From Burkholderia sp. GAS332 (GTDB lineage Bacteria > Pseudomonadota > Gammaproteobacteria > Burkholderiales > Burkholderiaceae): a DNA stretch of 64,000 nt. Positions 46,264 to 55,065 of this stretch are shown in pieces. A model generated the notes under the pieces. It made no database searches. It was not told the origin of the DNA and saw nothing but the letters and a program-made list of their open reading frames with translations. The stretch covers positions 2,976,001 through 3,040,000 of the forward strand of contig FSRV01000001.1 of NCBI GenBank assembly GCA_900142905.1, in the 5' to 3' direction. Each line of letters starts with the position of its first letter. The stretch's first letter is position 1. The translations under genes were made by a program, and so were the position numbers.

Positions 46264-47088
46264 TCAAACTTTGAGCACATCCCCAAACCCGCCCACCCGG
46301 GCCCCCGAATCCCGAATAGCATCAGCGACCCGAGGCGACAAGAGCGCCTCCAACTCATCCGCATGCCGATACTCCCGCATCCCCTGACTCAAAACCCGAT
46401 CCCCAGCAAACGCAGGATGACAATAAATCTCCCCCACCCCAGTGGGCAAATCAGCAAGTGCGGCAAGCCAGGCCGCCTCATCCATCCGCCCACTATTAGC
46501 AATCCCAACAACATAATCGTTGTGCACGATCCCCGCCCGATCCAATCTCGCCCGCACCCGTGAGATCCACGGCCGCAACCACAGCGGCGCACTAACCTCA
46601 AAAGGCAATCGCATCGCCCGCATCCCATACTCGCGGCCAATCTCCAGAATCAACCCAAGCACCGTCGGATGCAAATGAAAATGCTTGTGCGTGTTGACGT
46701 GATCAAGCGTCAAACCCGTCCTCGCAAAAGCCTCGAACTGCGCGCGAATCTCGCGCGCCAGCTGTTTGCGAACATGCGGCAAAAAGAAAAACCGCACCCC
46801 GTCCCGCACCATGTTGTCGCCAAAGCGGCCATGCTCGTCAAGCAATGCAGAAATCCCGGCGCGCGGCGTGACCGCGTCGCCGTCGGCCAGCACCAGATGC
46901 AGCCCAACCCGCAGTTGCGGAAGCGCGCGCGCCCGCGCCACCGCATCACCCGCGGCAGGGGCGCCGATCATCAGGCTCGCGGCCGTCAACACGCCGTGCC
47001 GGTGCGCCTGCTCGACCGCCAGATTCACCCGTGAATGCAGGCCGAAATCGTCAGCCGTGACGATCAGCCCACGTGGCTTAGCCACCAT
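46264..47088 (-). CDS. hpnK: Hopanoid biosynthesis-associated deacetylase HpnK (YdjC/ChbG family)
   Basis: Family knowledge: HpnK removes the acetyl group from bacteriohopanetetrol-GlcNAc. The 274-residue form starts at ATG 47088 (MVAKPRGLIVTADDFGLH), with GGAGA well placed upstream inside the end of the glycosyltransferase gene. An in-frame ATG at 47106 is less likely. YdjC motifs are the TADDFG metal-binding start, GLHLVLADGDAV and the His ligands in LDHVNTHKHFHLHP; IYCHPAF is near the C-terminus. It overlaps the upstream glycosyltransferase by 11 bp, supporting a joint role on a sugar-bearing lipid. Confidence 0.88.
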   Translation of the reverse strand: MVAKPRGLIVTADDFGLHSRVNLAVEQAHRHGVLTAASLMIGAPAAGDAVARARALPQLRVGLHLVLADGDAVTPRAGISALLDEHGRFGDNMVRDGVRFFFLPHVRKQLAREIRAQFEAFARTGLTLDHVNTHKHFHLHPTVLGLILEIGREYGMRAMRLPFEVSAPLWLRPWISRVRARLDRAGIVHNDYVVGIANSGRMDEAAWLAALADLPTGVGEIYCHPAFAGDRVLSQGMREYRHADELEALLSPRVADAIRDSGARVGGFGDVLKV

Positions 47089-48358
47089 CCGAAGTCTCCA
47101 TGACATCCATCACCCGCAGCGCCGCATCACGCGTAGCCGACGCAGAGGCCACGACCGGCACGCGTGCGCCACGCCACATCACGTGCGAGCCGAACGCGCC
47201 CGCGAGCCATTGGAATGCCAGCAAGGTATCGCGCAACGGCACGAGCGGCAAGTCGCGCCAGAACGTGCGTTCATGCCGCGCGGCACGCAGATGCAGCAGC
47301 ATGCGCGCGGCAAAACCGGCCGCCGTACTGGCGCCGCTCGCTAGCGCCGCCCACAGATGCACGCCGTCGAACGGACCGTTGACGAGGGCGCCGGTGAGCC
47401 ATGCGCCGGCAATGAGCCACGGCGTCGGGAACGTGATGATCAAAGACGCGAAGCCAAGTGGGTTCACCGAGCGGATCGTGCGCAGCCAGCGCGTCTCACG
47501 CTGCCACAAGGCTGAAAAGGTCGGCTCGATGACATCGGTGGCCACCATCACGCGCGACAGCACCGTGCTAAGCCCGAGCGCCCGCACGCGTTCAGCGAGC
47601 CAGTAGTCATCCGCGAGACAGTCTTTCAATGCGTCGAAACCGCCGATACGCTCGAGTGTCGCACGGCGCAAAGCCAGCGTCGCGCCGAAACCGAAGCGGC
47701 GCGAGCCGGCCGCATGCGCGACGCGCACCGACGGAGCAAACCATTCGTTGATGAACAACGCGCCCACCCGCGGCCAGAAACCGCCGACGCTTTGCGCCAC
47801 GTAGAGACAGGTCACCACCCCCACGCGCGGATCGGCGAGCGGCGCCGCTACGCTGTCGAGGTAATCGGCTTCGACCGCGATGTCGCTATCGGCGATCACA
47901 ATCACATCATGGCGCGCCCGCGCCGCCATGTTGATCAGATTGCTGACCTTGAGATTGCTGCCATGTACGCGCGTATCGACCGCGAGCTCGATGTCGTGCC
48001 TCGGGTAAGCCGCCTGCAAACGACGCACCACCGCAATCGCCGGATCGTCCGGCGAAGACACGCCCAGCACGAGCTGGAAATTCCCGTGGCGCTGGTCGCA
48101 GAAGGTTCTGAGATTCTCGTAGAGACGCGGCTCGGCGCCGCACAGCGGCTTGAGCACGCTGACGCCGACACGGGCAAACGGCGCCAGAACATCTGAAGCG
48201 CTGCCGGCCGTACTCGCAGCAGCAGCCGCCCTCGCGGCCCTGCCGCGGCGCGCCGCGAAAAACGGCATCGCCACCGCAGCAAGCATCGCATAGAGCGAAG
48301 CCGGGACGCAGCCGGATAACAGGATCCATTGGCATGCCGTCAAGGTGTGCGCTGCCAT
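47078..48358 (-). CDS. HpnI-like glycosyltransferase (GT21/GT2 ceramide-glucosyltransferase type), paralogue A
   Basis: The 426-residue membrane glycosyltransferase has an N-terminal helix (WILLSGCVPASLYAMLAAVAM) and the GT-A core VSVLKPLCGAEPRLYENLRTFC. The motifs VIVIADSDIAVEADYL (D-x-D type) and RRFGFGATLALRRATLERIGGF follow, then the late RETRWLRTIRSVNPLG ((Q/R)xxRW). Two to three C-terminal membrane segments end it. It resembles HpnI, which adds N-acetylglucosamine to bacteriohopanetetrol, and is directly followed by hpnK. A second HpnI-like gene lies at 52349-53533, so which one makes the hopanoid sugar link is open. Confidence 0.85.
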   Translation of the reverse strand: MAAHTLTACQWILLSGCVPASLYAMLAAVAMPFFAARRGRAARAAAAASTAGSASDVLAPFARVGVSVLKPLCGAEPRLYENLRTFCDQRHGNFQLVLGVSSPDDPAIAVVRRLQAAYPRHDIELAVDTRVHGSNLKVSNLINMAARARHDVIVIADSDIAVEADYLDSVAAPLADPRVGVVTCLYVAQSVGGFWPRVGALFINEWFAPSVRVAHAAGSRRFGFGATLALRRATLERIGGFDALKDCLADDYWLAERVRALGLSTVLSRVMVATDVIEPTFSALWQRETRWLRTIRSVNPLGFASLIITFPTPWLIAGAWLTGALVNGPFDGVHLWAALASGASTAAGFAARMLLHLRAARHERTFWRDLPLVPLRDTLLAFQWLAGAFGSHVMWRGARVPVVASASATRDAALRVMDVMETSDGG

Positions 48359-48370
48359 CGCCTGCGTCCG

Positions 48371-48712
48371 TCAGTGCCCGGCCAGCACGAACGGTTTGCC
48401 CGTAAAGCGCAGATGAAGAACAACAAACCAGCGCTGCGGACAGTCTGCTTCAATCAAAACGGGCCGGCCGGCACGCGTTGCGTAGCGACCCTGAATAGCG
48501 AGGTCGAAAGCGGCCTGCGCGATCTGCCGCATCACGAGGACGCCACTCACGATCAGCGCGAGCGCAAGCAGCTGGAAGCTTGTGGAACTGAAGAGCTGTT
48601 GGGAAATGGGTAGGACCAGCAGTGCCAGCAATGCGAGCGCTTCGGTCCCCATGGCAGTAAGCGAAGCCGCCATCAGATGGGCTCGCAACATGTCGACGGT
48701 GAGAGGCTTCAT
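48371..48712 (-). CDS. Small membrane protein of unknown function heading the GT-hpnK operon
   Basis: The 113-residue protein from ATG 48712 is not recognised. It has a hydrophobic N-terminal half (about residues 15-65) with probably two membrane helices, ALALLALLVLPISQQLF and FQLLALALIVSGVLVMRQI. A C-terminal part of about 50 residues follows with the pattern IQGRYATRAGRPVLIEADCP. It ends 12 bp before the glycosyltransferase start, so it likely acts with it. Upstream frames to 49000 are not credible because they would cross the regulatory region. Confidence 0.65.
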   Translation of the reverse strand: MKPLTVDMLRAHLMAASLTAMGTEALALLALLVLPISQQLFSSTSFQLLALALIVSGVLVMRQIAQAAFDLAIQGRYATRAGRPVLIEADCPQRWFVVLHLRFTGKPFVLAGH

Positions 48713-48949
48713 GGCGTGATCTCGTGGCCTGAAGAAACGCACGGCGACGTGCAGCGGCGCGGTTTGCGGAACAATGCGCTGGCAAAAGCGCCGGCAAAAA
48801 GCGCCGGCATAAGCGCCGGCCGTACATTCGATCGATGTGCTTACGATTAAGTTGCGATGTTCTGACAACTCGACGTCGTTTCGCGCGCTCGTGTCGGCCA
48901 CGCGACAGTAACTGACAGTAACCAATTCAGGGGCGATGGTAGCGATTCT

Positions 48950-48968
48950 AGCTGAAGGAAACCTTAAG
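48950..48968 (-). promoter_or_regulatory. PmrA-box-like direct repeat, site 1
   Basis: AGCTGAAGGAAACCTTAAG occurs here and identically at 55066-55084. On the minus strand it reads CTTAAG-GTTTC-CTTCAG, two hexamers with a 5-bp spacer as in PmrA/BasR boxes. A TACCAT hexamer follows 10 bp later toward the 48712 gene. On the plus strand TATAAA at 48980 lies 11 bp beyond, toward the response regulator at 49090. Binding is inferred. Confidence 0.6.
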
Positions 48969-49089
48969 GATGTGAGCGGTATAAAGGGTGTCATGAACAT
49001 GCCCGTTACACTTCGGATATGCGGCTTGGCGCTTACTTAAAAGCTGTCATCATGATGCAATAGAGATATCGAACGGAACTTCTCCCCCT

Positions 49090-49749
49090 ATGCGCGTACT
49101 CCTCGTAGAAGACGACGACCTGATCGGCTGCGGTATCGAAGCGGGACTGCGCCAGGCCGGTTTCACGGTCGATTGGGCACGTGACGGCCACAAGGCCAGT
49201 CTCGCGCTCGACACCACCGCCTATGCGCTGGTCTTGCTCGATCTCGGCTTACCCAAGGTATCGGGTATGGAACTGCTGAAACGGCTGCGCGACGCCGGCA
49301 AGGACGTGCCGGTGCTCGTGCTGACAGCGAGAGGCACGGTGGTGGACCGCGTCGGCGGCCTGGAAGCCGGCGCCGACGATTACCTCGGCAAGCCCTTCGA
49401 CCTGACTGAACTGATTGCCCGTTGCCGGGCCTTGCTGCGACGCGCACAAGGGCGCAGCGTCGAAGTGATCCGATACCTGAATCTGACGGTCAATCCCGCC
49501 GCGCAAACCGTCGAAGTCGACAGTGCACGCGTGCCCCTCACCTCGCGTGAGTGGGCGATCCTGATGCAGTTGCTGACTAATCAAGGCATTCCTCAGTCGC
49601 GCTCGCGCCTCGAAGAAAGTTTGTATGGATGGCAGGAAGAAATCGAAAGTAATGCGATCGAGGTCCATGTGTCGAATCTGCGCAAAAAACTCGGCGCCAA
49701 ATTGATCAGAACCGTGCGCAATATTGGCTACGTGGTAGAGAAGGCGTAA
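49090..49749 (+). CDS. OmpR/PmrA-type response regulator
   Basis: The 219-residue protein has a receiver domain with acidic pocket VEDDDLIG, phosphoacceptor Asp51 in LVLLDLGLPKVSGM, Thr in LVLTARGT and Lys in LGKPFDL. The C-terminal winged helix is OmpR-like (PLTSREWAILMQLLTNQG, AIEVHVSNLRKKLGAKLIRTVRNIGYV) and closest in style to QseB/PmrA/TctD regulators. It shares one base with the kinase start (TAATG). It lies between two hopanoid-type operons that carry an identical PmrA-box-like element, one copy being in its own divergent promoter region. Confidence 0.93.
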   Translation: MRVLLVEDDDLIGCGIEAGLRQAGFTVDWARDGHKASLALDTTAYALVLLDLGLPKVSGMELLKRLRDAGKDVPVLVLTARGTVVDRVGGLEAGADDYLGKPFDLTELIARCRALLRRAQGRSVEVIRYLNLTVNPAAQTVEVDSARVPLTSREWAILMQLLTNQGIPQSRSRLEESLYGWQEEIESNAIEVHVSNLRKKLGAKLIRTVRNIGYVVEKA

Positions 49750-51149
49750 TGTCGGCATCGATACGCCGCCGCCTGGTGCTGCTGGTCCTGACCAGCATCG
49801 TGCTGATCTGGGGCATCGCGCTGATATCGAGCTATCGTCAGGCGAAAAACGAAGTCAGTGAATGGGAAGAGGCGCGCCTCGCGGAGCTCACGCAAATCCT
49901 CGCGCTGCTCGATCAGCGCAACCTGACCACACTGGCCAATGCGCGCATTGATGTGCGCGAAGAAGAAGAAGGCGGCGAAGTCGGCGCGAACGACAGCGAC
50001 GACGACGACGCGTTGCCACGCGACGCACTCTTTCAGGTGCGCAGCGCGAACGGCGACGTACTGGCCGGCAGCCCGCAATTGCGTGCGCTCAAAGCATGGG
50101 ACCTACCCGTGCCCTCCGCAAGCGGCACACAAGACATCATGTTGGGCGGTCAACTTTGGCATTCATTCACCTTGCGCGATACCTCGCTGGGCCGCACGGT
50201 GCGCGTGTTCGAACCGGCCAATACGCGCAGCGATCTGGTGAGCGGTGTGGCCAGCAGGATCGCCCGCCCCACCCTGCTCGCGCTACCGGTGCTGGCGCTG
50301 CTGGTATGGTTCAGCATCGGTTTGAGTCTGGCACCGCTCAAGGTGCTCTCCGGCGCTATTCGCGCGCGTGATATCAACCGGCTGGAACCGGTCGACATCG
50401 GCCGGGCGCCGACCGAGGTGCGGCCGCTCGTCGACGCGATCAATCTGGTGCTGTCGCGCCTGCGGCACTCCATCGAACGCGAACGCGCATTTACCGCCGA
50501 TGCCGCCCATGAACTGAAAACGCCGCTTGCCGCCATCAAGGTGCAGGCTCAAGTCGCGCTGGCCGAACAGGACACGGCGTTACAGCGCCTCGCGATGGAA
50601 CGCGTGGTGCAAGGCGTCGATCGCAGCGCGCGGCTCGCGGAGCAGTTGCTGCTGCTCGCGCGTCTGGACGTGCACGAAAAACTCTCCACCGCGCCGCTCA
50701 AGCCCGCGGCGGTGGCGAAAGACGCACTGCTTGCCAACGAACGCAATGCGCAGCAGAAGAATATTCGTATCACGCTCACCGGCGACATGCGCGCCGAGAT
50801 CAATGCGGAGCCCGTACTCGTTGGCATCCTGCTCGACAACCTGCTGGATAACGCAATCAAATATGGACGCGCCGGCGGCTGCATCGAAGTGGCGGTGCAG
50901 TCTGAGCTCGGGCGTGTGCAGCTTACCGTTCGGGACGATGGGCCCGGCGTCGCGCCCAGCGATCTCGCGCGCCTGACGAACCGGTTTTTCCGCGCAACGG
51001 GCAATCACGCCACCGGTAGCGGGCTGGGCCTCTCGATCGTCGCGCGGATCGCGGAGCATTTCGGTGCGAGCCTGCGTCTCGGCACGGGGATCGGCGAGCG
51101 CGGCCTAGCGGTGGAAGTGTCGTTTCCTGCTTATGCGGAAGCGGAGTGA
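49749..51149 (+). CDS. Sensor histidine kinase, partner of the PmrA-type regulator
   Basis: The 466-residue inner-membrane kinase has an N-terminal helix (LVLLVLTSIVLIWGIALISS). A periplasmic region of about 130 residues contains an acidic cluster (REEEEGGEVGANDSDDDD, residues ~72-90), which could bind cations or cationic peptides. A second helix (PTLLALPVLALLVWFSIGLSL) and a HAMP segment follow. The H-box is FTADAAHELKTPLAAIK (His about 253), and the ATPase domain has DNLLDNAIKYG, DDGPGVAP and GSGLGLSIV. It is co-translated with the response regulator. The acidic sensor loop resembles in character those of PmrB/PhoQ; the signal is inferred only. Confidence 0.92.
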   Translation: MSASIRRRLVLLVLTSIVLIWGIALISSYRQAKNEVSEWEEARLAELTQILALLDQRNLTTLANARIDVREEEEGGEVGANDSDDDDALPRDALFQVRSANGDVLAGSPQLRALKAWDLPVPSASGTQDIMLGGQLWHSFTLRDTSLGRTVRVFEPANTRSDLVSGVASRIARPTLLALPVLALLVWFSIGLSLAPLKVLSGAIRARDINRLEPVDIGRAPTEVRPLVDAINLVLSRLRHSIERERAFTADAAHELKTPLAAIKVQAQVALAEQDTALQRLAMERVVQGVDRSARLAEQLLLLARLDVHEKLSTAPLKPAAVAKDALLANERNAQQKNIRITLTGDMRAEINAEPVLVGILLDNLLDNAIKYGRAGGCIEVAVQSELGRVQLTVRDDGPGVAPSDLARLTNRFFRATGNHATGSGLGLSIVARIAEHFGASLRLGTGIGERGLAVEVSFPAYAEAE

Positions 51150-51236
51150 AGGGGTTGCCGAGCGTGTCGATGAGGGCGCCGATACGGAAATCGCGGGACA
51201 GGTCGAACGAGGGACGTATCCCGCGCTCACAGCGTA

Positions 51237-52271
51237 CTAGCGCTGGCTTGCTTCGCCCACAACCGTTCGTCCTGCCCGTTCCGCCCGCTCTTCCCGTTTA
51301 GGTTCGCGATTCGACGACTCGGCAAACTGCCACGCAATGAGTCCGGGCACGAAGATCAACAGATCACGAATGCGCCGCGCACCGGCGAGCGCGAGGCAGA
51401 TCGAGGGATCGAGACCCAGCGCGCCGCCGATCAGAATGAAACCGCCCTCTTGCACACCCAGACCGCCCGGCACGAAGAAAGCCGCACTGCTAATCGCCTG
51501 GATCAACGATTCGATCACCACCGCTTCGACCAGCGTGATGTGAACGCCGAGAAAGTACAGCGCGAGCCAGATCTCCAGCGACGTCAGGAAGCACTGCAGG
51601 GGTTGCCAGAAGAACAGATAGCGCAGCACCGCGCCGCGCCGGCGCCAAATCAGCTTGATGGCCTGGTCGATCTGAGCAGATTGTCCGACGAGCGCGGCGA
51701 GCTTGCCGCTCGTCATACGATTGAGCGCACGCGTGATGCGCTCGAACGGGCTGGCATGCTGCACGAGTGAGAACAGCACCAGCAGCGGCGTCAGCACCAC
51801 CACGCCCCACGCCAGTTGCCCGGCGAGCCGCAGGGTGTCAGAGTGCGCGTGCGCGAACAGAAAACCGATACCGACCATCGTGAACAGCAACTGGCTGATC
51901 ACGGTGAGCTGCATATCGACGATGATGCTGCCGACCGCCATGGACGGCCGCACGCCCCAGCGCTTGAGCATCCGGAACGACACCACCTCGCCGCCGATGC
52001 GTGCCACCGGCAACATGCAATTGACGGCCTCGCGCACCCAGACCACATGGAGCATATTGACAACGCTTGGCCGGTTCGCACCGCGAATCAGCAAGCGCCA
52101 GTCGCAGGCATTGGCGAGCATGGGCAGCACGTGCGCGATCGCCGCCAGAACGAGGCCGGCCCCCGCCGCGCGCAGTGCGCCGAGCACGGCGCCGGGATTG
52201 TCGTGCCAGACTAGCCACAGTGACACCAGCAAGCCGGCAAGCGCGGCGAGGCGGCCGAGATGCTTCATCAT
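51237..52271 (-). CDS. hpnL: HpnL-like membrane protein (lysylphosphatidylglycerol synthase TM-domain family)
   Basis: This 344-residue polytopic protein of the UPF0104/LPG-synthase transmembrane family is hopanoid-associated as HpnL. ATG 52271 follows a GGGGGG run and is preferred over GTG 52301. Family stretches are MLHVVWVREAVNCMLPVARIGGE, MAVGSIIVDMQLTVISQLLF and SSAAFFVPGGLGVQEGGFIL with GARRIRDLLIFVPGLI. About seven membrane segments are present. Relatives may move lipids across the membrane, but the substrate is unproven. It is third in the hpnJ-hpnI-hpnL run, 77 bp after hpnI. Confidence 0.86.
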   Translation of the reverse strand: MMKHLGRLAALAGLLVSLWLVWHDNPGAVLGALRAAGAGLVLAAIAHVLPMLANACDWRLLIRGANRPSVVNMLHVVWVREAVNCMLPVARIGGEVVSFRMLKRWGVRPSMAVGSIIVDMQLTVISQLLFTMVGIGFLFAHAHSDTLRLAGQLAWGVVVLTPLLVLFSLVQHASPFERITRALNRMTSGKLAALVGQSAQIDQAIKLIWRRRGAVLRYLFFWQPLQCFLTSLEIWLALYFLGVHITLVEAVVIESLIQAISSAAFFVPGGLGVQEGGFILIGGALGLDPSICLALAGARRIRDLLIFVPGLIAWQFAESSNREPKREERAERAGRTVVGEASQR

Positions 52272-52348
52272 GCGGCCCCCCTTCGCGCGTGCGTCAGGCA
52301 CGCTGCATTGTCCTCGCCATCACCTTCCGGATACCCTCGCATCATTGC

Positions 52349-53533
52349 TTACCCAACCTGCTGTTCATCCGTCATTCCGTCCTGAGCCGCCGTCAACAGG
52401 CCGTCGCCATCCACCTTGAAACTCAGACCGCGCCAGATCACGCGCGAGGACCAGAAGCTCGCCACGAAAATCGCAAACGATACGATATCCCATATCGGCA
52501 ATAGCCACAGGTCGCGATGCGCCTGCTGCAACGCGCGATCGGACAGCAGCTTCAACGCGAGTCGGGCGCAGACGGCGACCAGTGCAAGCGACCACGCCCA
52601 CCATGCGCCGCCTGAAAATGCGACGGCGAGCAGCGCAAAGGCGAGCGGAAAAATCAGCACCGAGCCGAGGTGGCCGAGCGGATCGATACTGCGGATCGTG
52701 CGGCTCCAGCGCAGCTCATGCGCGATCAGTTTCGTTGCGCTGTTTTCAACGCACGCGTGCGATATCGTGAACGGCGGAATCACCACTTTCTCGCCGATCA
52801 TGCGTACGGCCTCACCGATCGCGTGATCTTCGGCCAGGTGCTGCACGAACGGTGTGAAGCCGCCGATTTTTTCCAGCGTTTCGCGTCGCATCGCGATGGT
52901 CTGCCCAAAGCAAGGACGCGCGAGACCGAGCGCAAGCCCCGTCACCACACCGGGCAGAAACTGGTAGTTAGTGGCCTTGGCCGACAGTCGCGGCCAGAAA
53001 CCGGGATCGGGCGCACCACGATACACGCAGGTGACCAGACCCACACCGGGCTTCTGCAGTTCGCCGATCACGTTGCGCAAATAATCCGGCCCGACGCTCA
53101 CGTCGCTGTCGGCGAACACCAGCACGTCGTGCCGGGCCTGCGGCAGCATATTGAGGATGTTGCTGATCTTGCGGTTCGGACCATACAGGCGCGCATCGGC
53201 GACCACGGTGATGTCCGCTTCCGGATGCAGCCGTCGCAGATCGTCGACGGCCTGCAAGGCAGGGTCGGCCGAATCGTGTACGCCGAACAGAAATTGCACG
53301 GGGCCCGGATAGTCCTGCTGACAGAAGCTCGACAGATTGGTGAGCAGCGCCCACTCGTTGCCGTGCAACGGCTTGACGATTGTGACCGGCGGAAAGCTGG
53401 TCGGCTCGGACACCGCTCTCGCGAAGAACCGGCCGATCAGGGCGCCCGCCAACACGGTGTAGGCGACGCCGAAAACCGCCCCCGCCGCACACGCACAAGC
53501 AAGTGTGACGGCGAGCAGATGCACGGCGCTCAC
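52349..53533 (-). CDS. hpnI: Hopanoid biosynthesis glycosyltransferase HpnI, paralogue B
   Basis: Family knowledge: HpnI adds GlcNAc to bacteriohopanetetrol. The 394 residues start at GTG 53533, which overlaps the hpnJ stop by 4 bp (GTGA). An N-terminal helix leads to VTIVKPLHGNEWALLTNLSSFC, VLVFADSDVSVGPDYL, ARPCFGQTIAMRRETLEKIGGF and HELRWSRTIRSIDPLGHLG. C-terminal membrane segments follow. It shares the core motifs of the glycosyltransferase at 47078-48358 but differs widely elsewhere. Its tight linkage to hpnJ favours this copy as the classical HpnI. Confidence 0.87.
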   Translation of the reverse strand: MSAVHLLAVTLACACAAGAVFGVAYTVLAGALIGRFFARAVSEPTSFPPVTIVKPLHGNEWALLTNLSSFCQQDYPGPVQFLFGVHDSADPALQAVDDLRRLHPEADITVVADARLYGPNRKISNILNMLPQARHDVLVFADSDVSVGPDYLRNVIGELQKPGVGLVTCVYRGAPDPGFWPRLSAKATNYQFLPGVVTGLALGLARPCFGQTIAMRRETLEKIGGFTPFVQHLAEDHAIGEAVRMIGEKVVIPPFTISHACVENSATKLIAHELRWSRTIRSIDPLGHLGSVLIFPLAFALLAVAFSGGAWWAWSLALVAVCARLALKLLSDRALQQAHRDLWLLPIWDIVSFAIFVASFWSSRVIWRGLSFKVDGDGLLTAAQDGMTDEQQVG

Positions 53534-54951
53534 GCCCCGTGGGCGCGCAGGAAGCGGAAGAATTCGACGCCTTCACGCAGGCGTCGTTTCATCATGTCCC
53601 AACTCGTGAGCATCTCGCGCAGAATTTCCCAGATTTTCGACGGCCGGAAATAAAAGCGTTTGTAGAAGTTCTCGAGCTGGTGGTAGATCTCGTCACGCGA
53701 AAGATGCGGATAACCGATCGCCGCAACTTGCACCCCGGAATCGCTGACGAGGTTGATGACCTTGTTCTCTTCCAGCCAACCGTTCTCGACCGCCTGTTTG
53801 TAGAGCGTCGTGCCGGGATACGGCGCGGCGAGCGACACCTGGATCGTCAGGGGATTGATCTCTTTCGCGTACTCGATGGTCTTCTGGATCGTTTCCTGAG
53901 TCTCGCCCGGCAAGCCAAGAATGAAGGTGCCATGAACCTTGATGCCGAGCTTGCGGCAATCCGCGCTGAAACGGCGCGCGATGTCGGTACGCAAGCCCTT
54001 CTTGATGTTCAGCAGGATCTGGTCGTCGCCGGATTCGTAACCCACCAGCAACAGCCGCAGGCCGTTTTCCTTCATGATCTTCAACGTCGCAAAAGGCACG
54101 TTCGCCTTCGCGTTGCATGACCATGTCACGCCCAGCTTGCCCATGCCGCGAGCGATTTCCTCCGCGCGCGGCTTGAAGTCGGTGAAGGTGTCGTCGTCGA
54201 ACATGATCTCCTTGACTTCAGGCATGTTGTCGCGAATCCACTTCACTTCTTCCAGCACGTTCTCGGTCGAACGCGTACGGTAGCGATGCCCGCCCACCGT
54301 TTGCGGCCACAGGCAGAAGGTGCACTTCGAGCGGCAACCGCGGCCCGTGTAAATGGAAACGTACGGGTGTTTCAGGTAGCCGTTGAAATAATTCTCGATC
54401 TTCAGATCGCGCTTGTAGACGGGAGCCACAAAGGGCAACTCGTCCATATTCTCGAGGATCGGGCGTGCTTCGTTGTGCTCGATCGAGCCATCGCGGGCGC
54501 GGTAGCTCAGACCTTTGATCTGCTCGAATGGCTTGCCTTCGGCAATTTCCTGACAGGTAAAATCGAACTCTTCGCGGCAAACGAAATCGATCGCATCGCT
54601 TGCGGTTAGCGAATTGTGCGGGTCGACCGCGACCTTCGCACCGACCATGCCAATCATCACCGAAGGGTTGCGCTTCTTCAGGTGTTCGGCAAAAAGGGCG
54701 TCAGTGGGAAAAGACGGCGTGCTGGTATGGATGACCACCAACTCGTATTGCTGCGCGATGTCGAGCGATGCGTCGACGGACAAACCGTCTGCGGGAGCGT
54801 CGAGCACGCGGCTATCGGCGATGAGTGCGGCGGGCTGTGCGAGCCACGTCGGATACCAGAACGAGCGGACTTCACGCTTGTTTTGATAGCGCGAGCCCGC
54901 GCCACCATCGAAACCGTCAAATGACGGTGCCTGCAAGAACAGGGTTTTCAT
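53530..54951 (-). CDS. hpnJ: Hopanoid biosynthesis radical SAM protein HpnJ
   Basis: Family knowledge: HpnJ is a radical S-adenosylmethionine enzyme that converts glucosaminyl-bacteriohopanetetrol to the cyclitol ether. The 473-residue protein starts at ATG 54951 with GGAG five bases upstream. An N-terminal B12-binding-like region (residues ~1-180) precedes the radical SAM core, whose iron-sulfur motif is GRGCRSKCTFCLW (C-x3-C-x2-C, about residues 203-212). LLLVGYESGDDQILLNIKKG and HGTFILGLPGETQETI are conserved. It heads the hpnJ-hpnI-hpnL operon, with the PmrA-box-like element 115 bp upstream. Confidence 0.93.
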   Translation of the reverse strand: MKTLFLQAPSFDGFDGGAGSRYQNKREVRSFWYPTWLAQPAALIADSRVLDAPADGLSVDASLDIAQQYELVVIHTSTPSFPTDALFAEHLKKRNPSVMIGMVGAKVAVDPHNSLTASDAIDFVCREEFDFTCQEIAEGKPFEQIKGLSYRARDGSIEHNEARPILENMDELPFVAPVYKRDLKIENYFNGYLKHPYVSIYTGRGCRSKCTFCLWPQTVGGHRYRTRSTENVLEEVKWIRDNMPEVKEIMFDDDTFTDFKPRAEEIARGMGKLGVTWSCNAKANVPFATLKIMKENGLRLLLVGYESGDDQILLNIKKGLRTDIARRFSADCRKLGIKVHGTFILGLPGETQETIQKTIEYAKEINPLTIQVSLAAPYPGTTLYKQAVENGWLEENKVINLVSDSGVQVAAIGYPHLSRDEIYHQLENFYKRFYFRPSKIWEILREMLTSWDMMKRRLREGVEFFRFLRAHGA

Positions 54952-55065
54952 GGATGCTCCAACAAGCCTTGATTGGCGCTTTCGGTTTTCTTTCGAAAAA
55001 CTATCGGAACTATTGCCTGCCCGGCCGCGCGCGGCACAGGGAGTCGCGCAAATACTACGGAGAAA

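Noticed and set aside
53530..54951. Hopanoid C-2 or C-3 methylase
   Set aside because: Those radical SAM methylases (HpnP, HpnR) are different. The gene order with HpnI and HpnL and the overall pattern fit HpnJ.
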